The translations under genes were made by a program, and so were the position numbers. A stretch of 23,397 nt of DNA from JBDKTH01 sp964558295 (lineage in GTDB: Bacteria > Planctomycetota > Planctomycetia > Pirellulales > Thermoguttaceae). Shown here piece by piece: positions 1 through 8,262 of this stretch. The DNA is taken from positions 1-23,397 of the forward strand of contig CAZLDQ010000083.1 in the NCBI GenBank assembly GCA_964558295.1, given 5' to 3'. The notes beneath the pieces are model-generated. The model had not been told where the DNA came from. It saw only the letters and a program-made list of their open reading frames with translations, and ran no database searches. How positions within the stretch are numbered: position 1 is the first letter of the stretch; every line of letters starts with the position of its first letter.

Positions 1-804
1 GGGCCAGGAGTCCATCAGCCAGCAGCACTCGTCGATCTGGTGGATCAGGTTGTCGACCATATGGCCGGAGCCGACCCAAAGGAGGTGGATTTTTCCAAAC
101 TGAAGTTGATCCATGAGCTGATTCGCCCGTGGGCCGACATTGCCGAGCCGGCCGCGTCCGCCCAGCCGGTTGGCGCGGATATAGGAAAGCTCGCCCATCT
201 CGCCGCTATGAATCTTGTCGATCAGTGCGGCGCGGGCGGGGGAATGGCGGCACTGCAACCCGGCGGCGATCTTCACTCCCTTCTTGTCCGCCTCTTCGGC
301 GGCACGGAGCATCCGGTGGAGGCCCATCGGATCGGGAGCGAACGGTTTTTCCATGAAGACGTTGATCCCCTTCTTTACGGCATACTCGACATGTACCGGC
401 CGGATATACGCCCGGGTGGTGCACATCGCGACGTCGCCGGGGCGCAGGGCGTCAATCGCCTGCTTGTAGGCTTCAAAGCCGATGAACTTGCGGTCGGCCG
501 GCACGTCGATTTTCTTGGCAAAGTCCTTTTCCAGCGCCTTGAGCGAGACGTCGATCTGATTGGCGTCGAGATCCGCCGCCGCGTAGAGTTGGATCGGCCC
601 CTGGTCGTCGATTCTCAAGGCGTTGGCCACGGCGCCCCGGCCACGGCTGCCGCAGCCGATCAGGGCCAGACGGATTGTGTTGTTCTCTGCGGCGTGGACC
701 GTGGGGATCGAGCCGGCCAGCACTGTGGCGCCGGCGGCGACTGCACTGCTTTGCTGAAGAAACTGTCGTCGCGTGACGTGGGGAGCATCGCTGGGTCGTG
801 TCAT
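1..804 (-). CDS. Gfo/Idh/MocA-family oxidoreductase, Tat-exported, 3' end missing
   Basis: The 268 visible residues open with a twin-arginine signal (TRRQFLQQSSAVAAGA, residues 11-26) and a small-residue stretch ending near HAA, so export in folded form is likely. A Rossmann nucleotide-binding loop follows (GCGSRGRG, 50-57), and then the family motif EKPF at 152-155, whose Lys153 is the usual catalytic or substrate-contacting lysine. The reading frame is open through base 1. Family members of this exported type usually run past 400 residues, so roughly the last third lies outside the window. The ATG at 804 is preceded by GAGGA about 7 bases upstream. These proteins are NAD(P)-dependent sugar or inositol dehydrogenases or related enzymes. 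The substrate cannot be told from this fragment. It is transcribed away from the DUF4886 gene. Confidence 0.9.
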   Translation of the reverse strand, partial: MTRPSDAPHVTRRQFLQQSSAVAAGATVLAGSIPTVHAAENNTIRLALIGCGSRGRGAVANALRIDDQGPIQLYAAADLDANQIDVSLKALEKDFAKKIDVPADRKFIGFEAYKQAIDALRPGDVAMCTTRAYIRPVHVEYAVKKGINVFMEKPFAPDPMGLHRMLRAAEEADKKGVKIAAGLQCRHSPARAALIDKIHSGEMGELSYIRANRLGGRGRLGNVGPRANQLMDQLQFGKIHLLWVGSGHMVDNLIHQIDECCWLMDSWP

Positions 805-1139
805 GTCGCTTTCCTCAGGTTGTGGGTGTAAAAGAAGTGGCAGGCAGATAGATAGGTAGGTTGGGGTTGTGGAGGGTGTACTGCCCCAGCTTAACGCGGG
901 GGCAGGAGTAATTCAACGGGTATTTGCCATTTCCCGTTCCCCCAGACGGCCAGCGAGCTTGCGTGCCGTGTTCTGGTTGGGAAAGCGGTTGGGAAACGCG
1001 GAGGGCCAGCCCGCCGGCGAAATGGACGCCAGTTCCTTGGGGGCTGCTTTCCGGGGACATCGGGAACACAATTGACAACGGCCACGCACGTAACGAGAAT
1101 CGGTAGTATTCGCCCACCAAAACGGTTTCAGGAGTAATC
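805..1139. other. Intergenic region between divergent genes
   Basis: This 335-base stretch separates the divergent oxidoreductase and DUF4886 genes. The only elements I can support are a promoter-like pair for the rightward gene (1072-1100) and a ribosome-binding site at its right edge. Open frames here lack ribosome-binding sites and look like chance frames in GC-rich DNA. A short imperfect direct repeat (GTTGGGAAAGCG then GTTGGGAAACGC) lies near 976-1000, with no evident function. Confidence 0.5.
1072..1100 (+). promoter_or_regulatory. Candidate sigma70-type promoter for the DUF4886 gene
   Basis: A perfect -35 hexamer TTGACA (1072-1077) is followed after 17 bases by GAGAAT (1095-1100), which matches 4 of 6 consensus -10 positions. 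The predicted start would leave a leader of about 33 bases before the ATG at 1140. This is seen by eye only. Planctomycete promoter consensus is not well tested here. Confidence 0.45.
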
Positions 1140-2105
1140 ATGCCGATGTTTGGGAACAGTCGCCTTGTTCGAGGATTGGTCATAGGGATGGTTCTTGCGG
1201 TTGGACTGGCTTGGTGTGGTTTGTCACACGCCGAGCCGGCGGTCAAGGGGGCACAGCCCAAGACGGTGCGTTTGCTCAATGTGGGGAACAGTTTTTCGTA
1301 CAATGCGACCCATTATCTGAACGACCTTGTGCAAGCGGCCGGACATCGGCTCGTTCACCAGCACGCCTCGATGGGCGGGGCGACGTTGGCCCAGCATTAT
1401 GAAAAATACCAGCGACATGCCCAGGATCCCACCGACGCGAAAGGGCTTTACGCTGACAAACGCAGTCTGGCCGAAAAGCTTGAAGCCGAGCGATGGGATT
1501 TCGTCACTATTCAGCAAGCGAGCTTTCACAGCTTTGATCTGACCACGTATCGGCCGTATGCGAAAGAGCTTTGCAAGGTGATCAAGAAGCACGCCCCGCA
1601 GGCCGAGATCCTCATGCACCAGACCTGGGCCTACCGCTGCGATGATCCCTGGTTCCAGGGGAAAGGCAAGCCGGGACAGCCGGAAAGCCAGGAGGCGATG
1701 TATCGAAGCCTGACGACCGCTTACGAGACGATCGCCGGCGAATTGGGCCTGCGTTTGATCCCCTGTGGCGACGCGATGTATCGGGCCGATACCGATCCCG
1801 TCTGGGGCTACAAACCCGACAAGACGTTTGACTTTCAAGCCGTCCAATCGCCCTCACTACCCGACCAAACCCATTCGCTCCACGTTGGCTGGCATTGGAA
1901 GAAGGGCAAGCTGGAGATGGACGGTCACCATGCCAACATGGCTGGCGAGTATCTGGGCGCTTGTGTGTTTTTCGAAGTGCTCTATGAGCAAAGCGTTGTC
2001 GGCAACTCCTTCATTCCCAAAGGGCTCGATGTCGATTACGCCCGTTTTCTTCAGCAGACGGCCCATCGTGCCGTGGAAACCCGCCGTCGGCCTACCGTCC
2101 GGTAG
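1140..2105 (+). CDS. Exported DUF4886 (SGNH-hydrolase-like) protein
   Basis: The 321-residue protein has a Sec signal peptide with a hydrophobic core at 10-28 and probable cleavage after SHA (31). The mature part starts with the block RLLNVGNSFSYN (44-55), where GNSFS replaces the classical GDS and Ser51 would be the nucleophile. It continues with DFVTIQQ (120-126) and ends with DGHHANMAGEYL (261-272), the expected Asp/His part of the triad. This order and spacing fit DUF4886, an SGNH-fold family found with polysaccharide-degrading genes. A carbohydrate esterase role is an inference. AGGAG lies 6-7 bases before the ATG. The SGNH gene 159 bp downstream has the same orientation and may carry its own promoter. 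Confidence 0.85.
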   Translation: MPMFGNSRLVRGLVIGMVLAVGLAWCGLSHAEPAVKGAQPKTVRLLNVGNSFSYNATHYLNDLVQAAGHRLVHQHASMGGATLAQHYEKYQRHAQDPTDAKGLYADKRSLAEKLEAERWDFVTIQQASFHSFDLTTYRPYAKELCKVIKKHAPQAEILMHQTWAYRCDDPWFQGKGKPGQPESQEAMYRSLTTAYETIAGELGLRLIPCGDAMYRADTDPVWGYKPDKTFDFQAVQSPSLPDQTHSLHVGWHWKKGKLEMDGHHANMAGEYLGACVFFEVLYEQSVVGNSFIPKGLDVDYARFLQQTAHRAVETRRRPTVR

Positions 2106-2210
2106 TCGGATGTTCTGGTGACTTTCGTTTTCGCTGGTCGGGGGACGCGGCGAGTAAGTTCGCGGGCCAAATGGGGTGCATTGCTTGCTTTGCTGGCCGG
2201 TGGCGTCGTC

Positions 2211-2240
2211 TTGGCACATCTGGGCAAAATCCGGTAGCAT
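2211..2240 (+). promoter_or_regulatory. Weak candidate promoter for the SGNH hydrolase gene
   Basis: TTGGCA (2211-2216) and TAGCAT (2235-2240) are separated by 18 bases and match the sigma70 consensus at 5/6 and 4/6 positions. The leader to the ATG at 2265 would be about 18 bases. Read-through from the DUF4886 gene is an alternative because no terminator is visible between them. Confidence 0.3.
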
Positions 2241-2264
2241 GGTTGGACGGGGCAGTTCTTAACC

Positions 2265-3389
2265 ATGATGGATCGCCTGATGAACTGGGGAAAATGTTTG
2301 CGACCTGCGACCTTGGCGAAACTGGCCCTGGCTGCCGTGTCGACCGTGGTGACCCTCGGCCTGTTGGAGGGCATTCTGCGCGTGGTCGACTGGCCGGCTG
2401 AAGACCCTGTCTGGACAACCTGTCCGGAGACGGCGTTTTGCTTCGCTCCCAATCTTCGTTATCGCCACATGTCGGCCGAATATGACGTGGCCTTTGAGAC
2501 CAACCAGCAGGGCTTGCGCAACGACGAGATTGGCCCGAAGCGGGGCCCACGTATTTTGCTCCTGGGGGATTCCTATACCTGTGGCTACGGGGTTGAACGC
2601 GGCGAGATTTTTGCCGATCGGTTGCGTGAGCAACTCGGCGTGGATCTGGTCACTGCGGGGGGGGGCGGGTTTGAGAGCATTCACCAGTTGCACTACTATC
2701 GCACGAAAGGCCGGCAGTTCCAGGCGGATCTGGTCGTTTTCGCCCTCTATTTGGGCAACGACCTGACGAACAACGGCCTCTGGGAGTCCCAGGCTGACGG
2801 TTCGCTGCGCCGCCGCGACGGCACGTCGCCTTTGGTCAATCGCCATACGCCGAAGCTGGTCTGTCTTCTAAAGCGATCTGTGCTTGTGCGCCGCCTGTAC
2901 CATGTCTTTGTGGATCGTGTTGAGGACCATGGCGTTGACATGCCCAGCCGCGAGTACCTGTCGCTTTGTACTGCCTCGCTCGATGAGACGGCGAAGACGC
3001 ACTACCGCACGGCCCAAGACCTGCTCCTCCAGCTTCGCGACGAGATCACAGCCGATGGGGCCCGCTTCGTTGTCGTTGTGATTCCCCCGCGTTCTGCCGT
3101 GGAAGAGCCATTGCCCGAGGCGTTTACCTTGGACGATCAGAGCGGGTCGGTATATGACCTGTTGCGTCCGACACGCGAGATCGGCGAATTCCTCCGTCAA
3201 CACGGCATTGAGCATCTTCTCCTGACCGATGCCTTGCGGGAGGACTTTCGCCGGCTGAAGACGCCACTCTATTTTCCGGTTGACGGCCATCTGAACGCAT
3301 TGGGGCACCGTTGGGTCGCGGAGCACGCGCGGCCGGTTCTATCCGCAATGATAGCCGATGCACCCCGTGCTACATCCGGGAAGGAGTGA
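2265..3389 (+). CDS. SGNH/GDSL-family hydrolase with N-terminal membrane anchor
   Basis: The 374-residue protein has one hydrophobic segment near 17-38 (membrane anchor or uncleaved signal). A region FETNQQGLRNDE (78-88), commonly seen just before the GDS block in this subgroup, follows. All four SGNH blocks are present: GDSY (101-104, Ser102 nucleophile), a glycine cluster GGGG (132-135), GND (164-166) and DGH (340-342, catalytic Asp and His). It is therefore probably an active, outward-facing ester hydrolase or acyl esterase. The substrate is unknown. Two adjacent ATG codons (2265 and 2268) could start it, and the ribosome-binding site is weak. The stop lies only 5 bp from the stop of the convergent sialidase-like gene. 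A run of nine G residues (2657-2665) encodes the glycine block. Confidence 0.88.
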   Translation: MMDRLMNWGKCLRPATLAKLALAAVSTVVTLGLLEGILRVVDWPAEDPVWTTCPETAFCFAPNLRYRHMSAEYDVAFETNQQGLRNDEIGPKRGPRILLLGDSYTCGYGVERGEIFADRLREQLGVDLVTAGGGGFESIHQLHYYRTKGRQFQADLVVFALYLGNDLTNNGLWESQADGSLRRRDGTSPLVNRHTPKLVCLLKRSVLVRRLYHVFVDRVEDHGVDMPSREYLSLCTASLDETAKTHYRTAQDLLLQLRDEITADGARFVVVVIPPRSAVEEPLPEAFTLDDQSGSVYDLLRPTREIGEFLRQHGIEHLLLTDALREDFRRLKTPLYFPVDGHLNALGHRWVAEHARPVLSAMIADAPRATSGKE

Positions 3390-3394
3390 GTTGG

Positions 3395-4648
3395 CTACGC
3401 CACCGGCGCGCCACTCTCTGCCAGGCGATTGGGACGCGACCAGACAAGTCGGGCCAAGAGCGTGTCGCCGGTCCAACCATCTTTGGGAAGGCACTCGCCG
3501 ACGGTGACCCACGACTCGTCGGGGGTGGCGTCGGTGATGTGAAAGTTGCCCATTCGGGCGACGTGGTCGGGATCCTTGATCCCATCGCCTCGCAAGGGGA
3601 GGGCGATCTGTTCGGTCTCGCGCAGAAGGCGAAGCCGCTTGAGGTCGACCTGGGCCACGTAGAGCGGCGAACGCCAGCGGAAGACGTTGACATTCGTCTC
3701 GCTCTTGCGCGTGTAGACCAACAAGAGACCGTCGCTATGGCGCACCCAGTGCTGCTGCGTTGTGCTCATCGATAACCGGCTGCCATCCTCCCACGCCCAC
3801 GGTGTGGGCTTGGACCACTCCAGGCCATCGTCCGAAACACTCACATACCCACAGCCGTCCTCGGCACGAATGGTCATATAGATCCGACCATCAAATTGCG
3901 TGAGACTGGGCTCCAACAACCCGCGGGCCACGGGCAACCGTAGCTCGTGGCATGTGGCCTTGCGGACCTGAAGCCGCTCGCCGTCAAACGTGCAAAGCAC
4001 CGACCCGACTGCCCGATCTGTTCGGCCGATAGGGCCGAAGGTGAGCGGGACGAGCAAGTCGCCATTGTCCAGCGTTACCCGCTGACTACAACCGCAGGAG
4101 TAGATGGCTGTTGCCCGTGGATCGTCCCACTGGAGTTTGCGAAGTTCCGACCATTGGCCTTGAGCGTCGCGCACCGTATAGACTGGAAAGCGGGCCGTGG
4201 AGGGATTCGTCAAGCGGCCATTCTTGTAGTAGACATTATGCCCCATCGCCAACACGGTGCGGGTCGGCGCGTGGTAGGTCGGCACCACGTCGCAGACTCC
4301 GTTTTCCAATCCGTCGGGAAGCGGTGTGCGGCCGAGGACCGGCACAGGTGCTGGCTCGCTCCAGGTGCGGCCGAGGTCCTTTGACTCCGACCAGTGGACC
4401 GGATGGAAGTAGTCGCTCCCGGAAATCCGCTGGAGCGTCATCAATGCCACGGGTAACGGATCGCCGGGAATCATGCATGCTCGGGGATGGAACCAGGCAG
4501 GGTTCTTTCCCCGGTCGTTCCAGATGACCGACCGTTGGATTGTACGGATCAACGGTGAGGGCCTATCCTGGGCCAACGCTCGATCACCGAAAACGGCTGC
4601 CGCCGCCGCGGCGGCACTGGTGCGCAGGAATTCACGACGAGGGAGCAT
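3395..4648 (-). CDS. Tat-exported sialidase-like (Asp-box) beta-propeller protein
   Basis: The 417-residue protein starts with a Tat signal (RREFLRTSAAAAAAAVFG, 4-21) and probable cleavage near ALA (26). It carries a clear Asp box, SKDLGRTW (89-96), and a second variant SDDGLEW (272-278), marks of the six-bladed sialidase/BNR propeller. LLEPSL (244-249) followed by MTIRA (258-262) matches the conserved Glu and Arg of the active site region in GH33-like enzymes. It probably acts outside the cytoplasm on sialic-acid-like or other glycan ends. Planctomycete relatives are often annotated only as exo-alpha-sialidase, so the substrate is open. It lies 51 bp downstream of the glycosidase-like gene on the same strand and is likely co-transcribed with it. 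Confidence 0.82.
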   Translation of the reverse strand: MLPRREFLRTSAAAAAAAVFGDRALAQDRPSPLIRTIQRSVIWNDRGKNPAWFHPRACMIPGDPLPVALMTLQRISGSDYFHPVHWSESKDLGRTWSEPAPVPVLGRTPLPDGLENGVCDVVPTYHAPTRTVLAMGHNVYYKNGRLTNPSTARFPVYTVRDAQGQWSELRKLQWDDPRATAIYSCGCSQRVTLDNGDLLVPLTFGPIGRTDRAVGSVLCTFDGERLQVRKATCHELRLPVARGLLEPSLTQFDGRIYMTIRAEDGCGYVSVSDDGLEWSKPTPWAWEDGSRLSMSTTQQHWVRHSDGLLLVYTRKSETNVNVFRWRSPLYVAQVDLKRLRLLRETEQIALPLRGDGIKDPDHVARMGNFHITDATPDESWVTVGECLPKDGWTGDTLLARLVWSRPNRLAESGAPVA

Positions 4649-4699
4649 GGTGTGGGTTCTCCAAAAAACCTCGGTCTGTATGACGTGAGCCTCGTTGGT

Positions 4700-6256
4700 T
4701 TACGGAGCCGATTTGGGAAAGCGTACTGAAAGCTCCACACTTGTTACGGTTAGCGACGCCGGTGAAGTGTTCGTTACCCGGATCGTGTTATAGCCGTCGA
4801 CAAACGCCGCTGGGCTGAACGTGAGTTGAGTGTCGTTGGCCGCGGCGTGGTCGTTGAGCGTCACTTGGGGCTTGCTCGTCTCCGGCTTGAGCGACAAGTG
4901 GGCCTCGCCTCGGGCCTCCGGCAGCGGTTGGGGCCCGACAAACAGGCGGAACTCGGCCGACTGGCCCGGGGCGAGCGTCTTGGGCAGGGCCGCGGGGATC
5001 GGCTTACCGGGGACGTGGATGTCGACAAACGTCACGACATAGCTGCGATCCTTCGTGGCCAGGGTGTCGACCGAGTGCATTTCTCTGAGCAACTCGGGCA
5101 TCTGGCGTCCGACGTCGAAGTAGTTGAACAGGTAGATCCCTTGCGAGCCTCGGGCCAAAGCAGCCATCGCTGCTCCGCGGCGTCGCTCGGGCGTGTTGGG
5201 GATCGTCGGGGCGCCGGGATACGGCTCGACACGAATCTCCAGCCCAGCCGTCACCCCCACGCCGGTGCCCTGGAGCCGCTCGATCCATTGTTCCACGGGA
5301 ATGTCAAAGTCGGTCGTTGCCCAGAAGGGAGCCACGACGAGATGGTCGATCAGGCCGGCTTTCGCCCAGGCGACGGCGTCCAAGCCTGTGCCGAGGGCCA
5401 CCTCGGGTCGGGCCGGCACTCGGGCGACCAGCAGAATCCGGTGGTTCCACTTCTGTTCCGCCTCGTGGACCACCTGCCGGACCTCGCCCATCCAAGCCGT
5501 CAAGAGCTTCGCCCCTGCGGCCTCCTCGCCTTCGCGGAAGTGTAGGGGGAACCGGTTCCAGTCCAGTTCCAAGCCATCCATGTCGTAGCGCTGGCAGACC
5601 TCGCGGATCAGGGCCAGCATGTGGTCGCGCACTGGCTGGAGAGCGTAGTTCAAACAGCGGTCGTTCCACGCCTTGAAGCGATCTGGATAGCGCCAGTATT
5701 CGGGATGATTGCGCCAAAAACGGCTGTGTAGCGGCGAGTCGAGCAGATGGGCGTCGTGGACGTCGTTCATGCGCAGGCTGACCCAGGGGCTGATCTGCCG
5801 CTTGCGGCAACGGTCGATCATACGCTGCATCGGATCGATTCCAGCGTTGAGCAGGACTTGCAGATTGTGGGGCCAGCGACGATAACCCTCGCGAAGCTCG
5901 GGCGGCAGGCCCCGGAGGAACGGCTGTTGGTTGTCCTGTGTCGGATCGAACCCTTCGCAATGCGGCTCCCAGGCTTGGCTGGGGAAGCCCGTCTTCTTCG
6001 CATTCGCGCAGAGGAGCATGACGGTGACCTGGGAGTCGGCCAACTCGTCGACCAATTGGTCGAGCCGTTCCGGCTTCATGGTTCCCGCCGGGTCGAACGT
6101 GAATCGATTACTGTCGTCCTCGTTATAGAGAATCCCACGGATTGGAAGCGGTTGGGCTGTGACGGACGGTCTTTTTTCGGCACGACTCGTTGCCAACGCC
6201 GTAAGGCAAATCCCGGAAAGAGCGATGAGACGAATGAACCGTCGAGGGCAGATCAT
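4700..6256 (-). CDS. Exported TIM-barrel glycoside-hydrolase-like protein
   Basis: The 518-residue protein has a signal peptide (hydrophobic 9-22, probable cleavage after SRA at 26). The body at about 37-395 has TIM-barrel features. PWVSLRMND (157-165) looks like a core strand, and YDMDGLELDWNRF (224-236) places acidic residues at a strand end as in glycosidases of the GHL10/GH-like hypothetical groups. A C-terminal beta-rich domain (about 405-518) may be a carbohydrate-binding or structural module. I chose the ATG at 6256 because CGGAG lies about 8 bases upstream and the signal peptide begins there. The frame stays open far upstream, but that part reads as antisense of the neighbouring hydrolase. 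The exact family and substrate are uncertain. It probably heads a two-gene operon with the sialidase-like gene. Confidence 0.75.
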   Translation of the reverse strand: MICPRRFIRLIALSGICLTALATSRAEKRPSVTAQPLPIRGILYNEDDSNRFTFDPAGTMKPERLDQLVDELADSQVTVMLLCANAKKTGFPSQAWEPHCEGFDPTQDNQQPFLRGLPPELREGYRRWPHNLQVLLNAGIDPMQRMIDRCRKRQISPWVSLRMNDVHDAHLLDSPLHSRFWRNHPEYWRYPDRFKAWNDRCLNYALQPVRDHMLALIREVCQRYDMDGLELDWNRFPLHFREGEEAAGAKLLTAWMGEVRQVVHEAEQKWNHRILLVARVPARPEVALGTGLDAVAWAKAGLIDHLVVAPFWATTDFDIPVEQWIERLQGTGVGVTAGLEIRVEPYPGAPTIPNTPERRRGAAMAALARGSQGIYLFNYFDVGRQMPELLREMHSVDTLATKDRSYVVTFVDIHVPGKPIPAALPKTLAPGQSAEFRLFVGPQPLPEARGEAHLSLKPETSKPQVTLNDHAAANDTQLTFSPAAFVDGYNTIRVTNTSPASLTVTSVELSVRFPKSAP

Positions 6257-6394
6257 GGTGGGGCTCCGGAGGGTTTTTTCTTGGGAGGCCGTGCCCCTAC
6301 CATAACTCCCCGGACACCTTGCGCGAAGCCCCCAGTCGATCTGGGACTCTTTTGACTCACTCTGGACCAGAGCTGATGGTTTCAGCACCCGGCC

Positions 6395-7276
6395 GTGGCC
6401 AAAAAGACGGCGAAGGATCTCCCGGCCATTCCACTTCCCACGTTTCCTGAACGGGGGCCGATGCGGACCATTGCGCCGGGCGTTGAGTTTGGCGAAGTGC
6501 GGTTGGCTGTCCCGCCCGGCCAGCCAGGACGCCAAGGCCGGTTCTATCTCTATCTCCCTTCCGGCGACCATGCGCCGCGATTGCTCCCTTGTGTGTTGAT
6601 CGCTCCGGCCGGTTCGACACGGTTGACCGGCATGCAACTGCGCGCAGAGGATCAAATGGAGCATACGCCTTGCGTCAAGGCGGCGTTTGCTGTGGTGGCT
6701 TACGAGCTTGACGGGCCGCTGGATGCCCCGGGGACCTCGGAACGATCGGCCTTCGAGCAGTATCCGGCTGCGTTGGTGGGCTTGGTCAATGCGAGAAACA
6801 CACTGGAGTATGTACTCCAGAAGATGTCTGAAGTTGATCCTCAGCGGATCTATGCGGCCGGCCATAGCTCGGCTGGAACGATGGCGATCGTGTTGGCCGA
6901 GGTTGAACTGCGGATCCATGGCGGTGTCGCCTATGCGCCGGTCACGGATCTGGTGGAACGTACGAAGCCGACGTCCCCCCAGTTGAGGCTTTGGGTGCCC
7001 GGCAGCTTCGAATTCGTTGCGGAGTGGTCGCCGCGAACCCACGAGACGCAGATCCATTGTCCGGTGTTCCTGTTCCATGCACGCGACGACCCGAATATGC
7101 CCTTTGATGAGACCGCGGCGTTTTGCTCGCGGCTTCAGGCGTTGGGCAAGCAGATGACCTTCAAGGCGGTCGATTCGGGCGGTCACTACGACTCGATGAT
7201 CCGCGAAGGGATTCCGGCCGGCATCAAATGGCCGCAATCGCTCGCCCCCCCGGTTCGTGGAGCAGCGGAACCGTAG
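6395..7276 (+). CDS. Alpha/beta hydrolase (serine hydrolase of prolyl-oligopeptidase/dienelactone type)
   Basis: The 293-residue protein has the nucleophile elbow GHSSAG (156-161, Ser158), an acidic residue in FHARDDPN (227-234, Asp231 or Asp232) and the catalytic His in SGGHYDS (261-267, His264). These are in the correct order for an alpha/beta-hydrolase triad. VLIAPAGST (67-75) fits the oxyanion-hole strand. The first possible start is the GTG at 6395, because an in-frame stop lies at 6374. It has only a poor ribosome-binding site. An ATG at residue 23 (6461), preceded by a G-run, is an alternative. Similar planctomycete proteins, as I recall them, often have an N-terminal membrane segment, which is absent here, so the gene may be N-terminally shortened. 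It is divergent from the glycosidase-like operon. Confidence 0.78.
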   Translation: MAKKTAKDLPAIPLPTFPERGPMRTIAPGVEFGEVRLAVPPGQPGRQGRFYLYLPSGDHAPRLLPCVLIAPAGSTRLTGMQLRAEDQMEHTPCVKAAFAVVAYELDGPLDAPGTSERSAFEQYPAALVGLVNARNTLEYVLQKMSEVDPQRIYAAGHSSAGTMAIVLAEVELRIHGGVAYAPVTDLVERTKPTSPQLRLWVPGSFEFVAEWSPRTHETQIHCPVFLFHARDDPNMPFDETAAFCSRLQALGKQMTFKAVDSGGHYDSMIREGIPAGIKWPQSLAPPVRGAAEP

Positions 7277-7439
7277 ACTCTCTGCTTTGCCAATTGTCTT
7301 GCCGATATCCGCGAGGCTTGTGCGGGGCATTTGTTCAGGTTTTGTGTTGATTCCACTCCCTTTTCGCAGGATGCTCCGTAAAATTCTCCGTGAGAGGGGC
7401 TAACGATTACAAAACCCATTCAGGAAGGATTCGAGGACG

Positions 7440-7874
7440 ATGGCAGATCGGACGAAAACCGAACAGAGACCGTTGCCTCAGACCGAAGCCGAATGGAAAG
7501 AGGTCCTGACAGCCGAGCAGTACTACGTGACGCGACAAAAAGGGACAGAACCGGCGTTTACCGGGGAATACTGGGACTGCAAGGAGCCGGGCATCTACCG
7601 GTGCGCCGGCTGCGGGACCCCGTTGTTCAGTTCGGAAGCCAAATATGATTCAGGGTCTGGCTGGCCGAGTTTCTGGCAACCGGTTGCCGAGGAGAACTTG
7701 CGGACCGAGGTGGATGACAGCCTCTTCATGCATCGCATTGAAGTGCTTTGTCGCACCTGCAATGCGCACTTGGGCCACGTCTTCAAGGACGGCCCCGAAC
7801 CAACGGGGTTGCGGTACTGCATCAACTCCATTGCGTTGAAGCTGGACTCGTCGGCGGGATTGTCGGACGGATGA
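7440..7874 (+). CDS. msrB: Peptide-methionine (R)-S-oxide reductase MsrB
   Basis: The 144-residue protein is a full-length MsrB. It reduces the R-sulfoxide of methionine in oxidised proteins, normally with thioredoxin as electron donor. Visible marks are the two zinc-binding pairs CAGC (55-58) and CRTC (104-107), the motif GSGWPSF (72-78), NAHLGHVF (108-115) and the catalytic cysteine in RYCINS (Cys127). In many MsrB proteins the residue before GWPSF is the resolving cysteine. Here it is Ser73, so Cys47 or direct recycling may be used. There is no signal peptide, so it is cytoplasmic. GAGGA lies about 5 bases before the ATG. No co-transcribed partner is evident. Confidence 0.96.
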   Translation: MADRTKTEQRPLPQTEAEWKEVLTAEQYYVTRQKGTEPAFTGEYWDCKEPGIYRCAGCGTPLFSSEAKYDSGSGWPSFWQPVAEENLRTEVDDSLFMHRIEVLCRTCNAHLGHVFKDGPEPTGLRYCINSIALKLDSSAGLSDG

Positions 7875-8262
7875 GCGGCCCGGCGAGTCTTAGTGATCGC
7901 TACAATCGCTACAATCGCTACAACCGGTACAATCGAAAATCTTGCCCCATGCGCTGTGTGGCAAAAAGGCAACCTTTTCCAGTGGCGGGGATTTGTCCGT
8001 AAGGCGTGACTTTGTAAGGACCTGCGGCGTCTGTCGGCAGCGACCGCTCAGGCAAGTTGGCGAAAAAGCAACGATTGGGTTTGCTTTGGGGCCAACTGCG
8101 GGCAATGTTTTCCCAGTCCAGCGCCGGCCGAAGAAGTACACCATACGGCCGCCGCGGTAACCAACCCGCGTGCCAGGTGGATCAGGTTTCCACTCCCTTG
8201 GCCATCTCGGCCGGCGCAGAGTTGTATGTCCAAGACGGGCGCGTGAGAGGAGGAGGTTGGCG
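7875..8262. other. Gene-free stretch between msrB and the Cys-rich protein gene
   Basis: This stretch contains the 9-bp tandem repeat near its left end (7896-7931) and a strong ribosome-binding site at its right end. I find no convincing gene, terminator or promoter in between. Open frames on both strands lack ribosome-binding sites and show no family motif. The leader of the 8263 gene probably lies here. Confidence 0.5.
7896..7931. repeat. Four-copy 9-bp tandem repeat (ATCGCTACA)
   Basis: Three exact copies of ATCGCTACA (7896-7922) are followed by a variant ACCGGTACA (7923-7931) and a decayed partial copy. The array begins 21 bases after the msrB stop codon. A unit of 9 is a multiple of 3, but no gene reads through it. 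It could be a slippage-generated array or a binding site. Confidence 0.85.

Noticed and set aside
40..831. 263-residue plus-strand open frame at the left edge
   Set aside because: It is antisense to the Gfo/Idh/MocA gene, whose motifs and Tat signal are unmistakable.
6257..7330. Upstream 358-residue extension of the minus-strand glycosidase-like frame
   Set aside because: It is antisense to the alpha/beta hydrolase, is Arg/His-rich, and the signal peptide plus ribosome-binding site place the real start at 6256.
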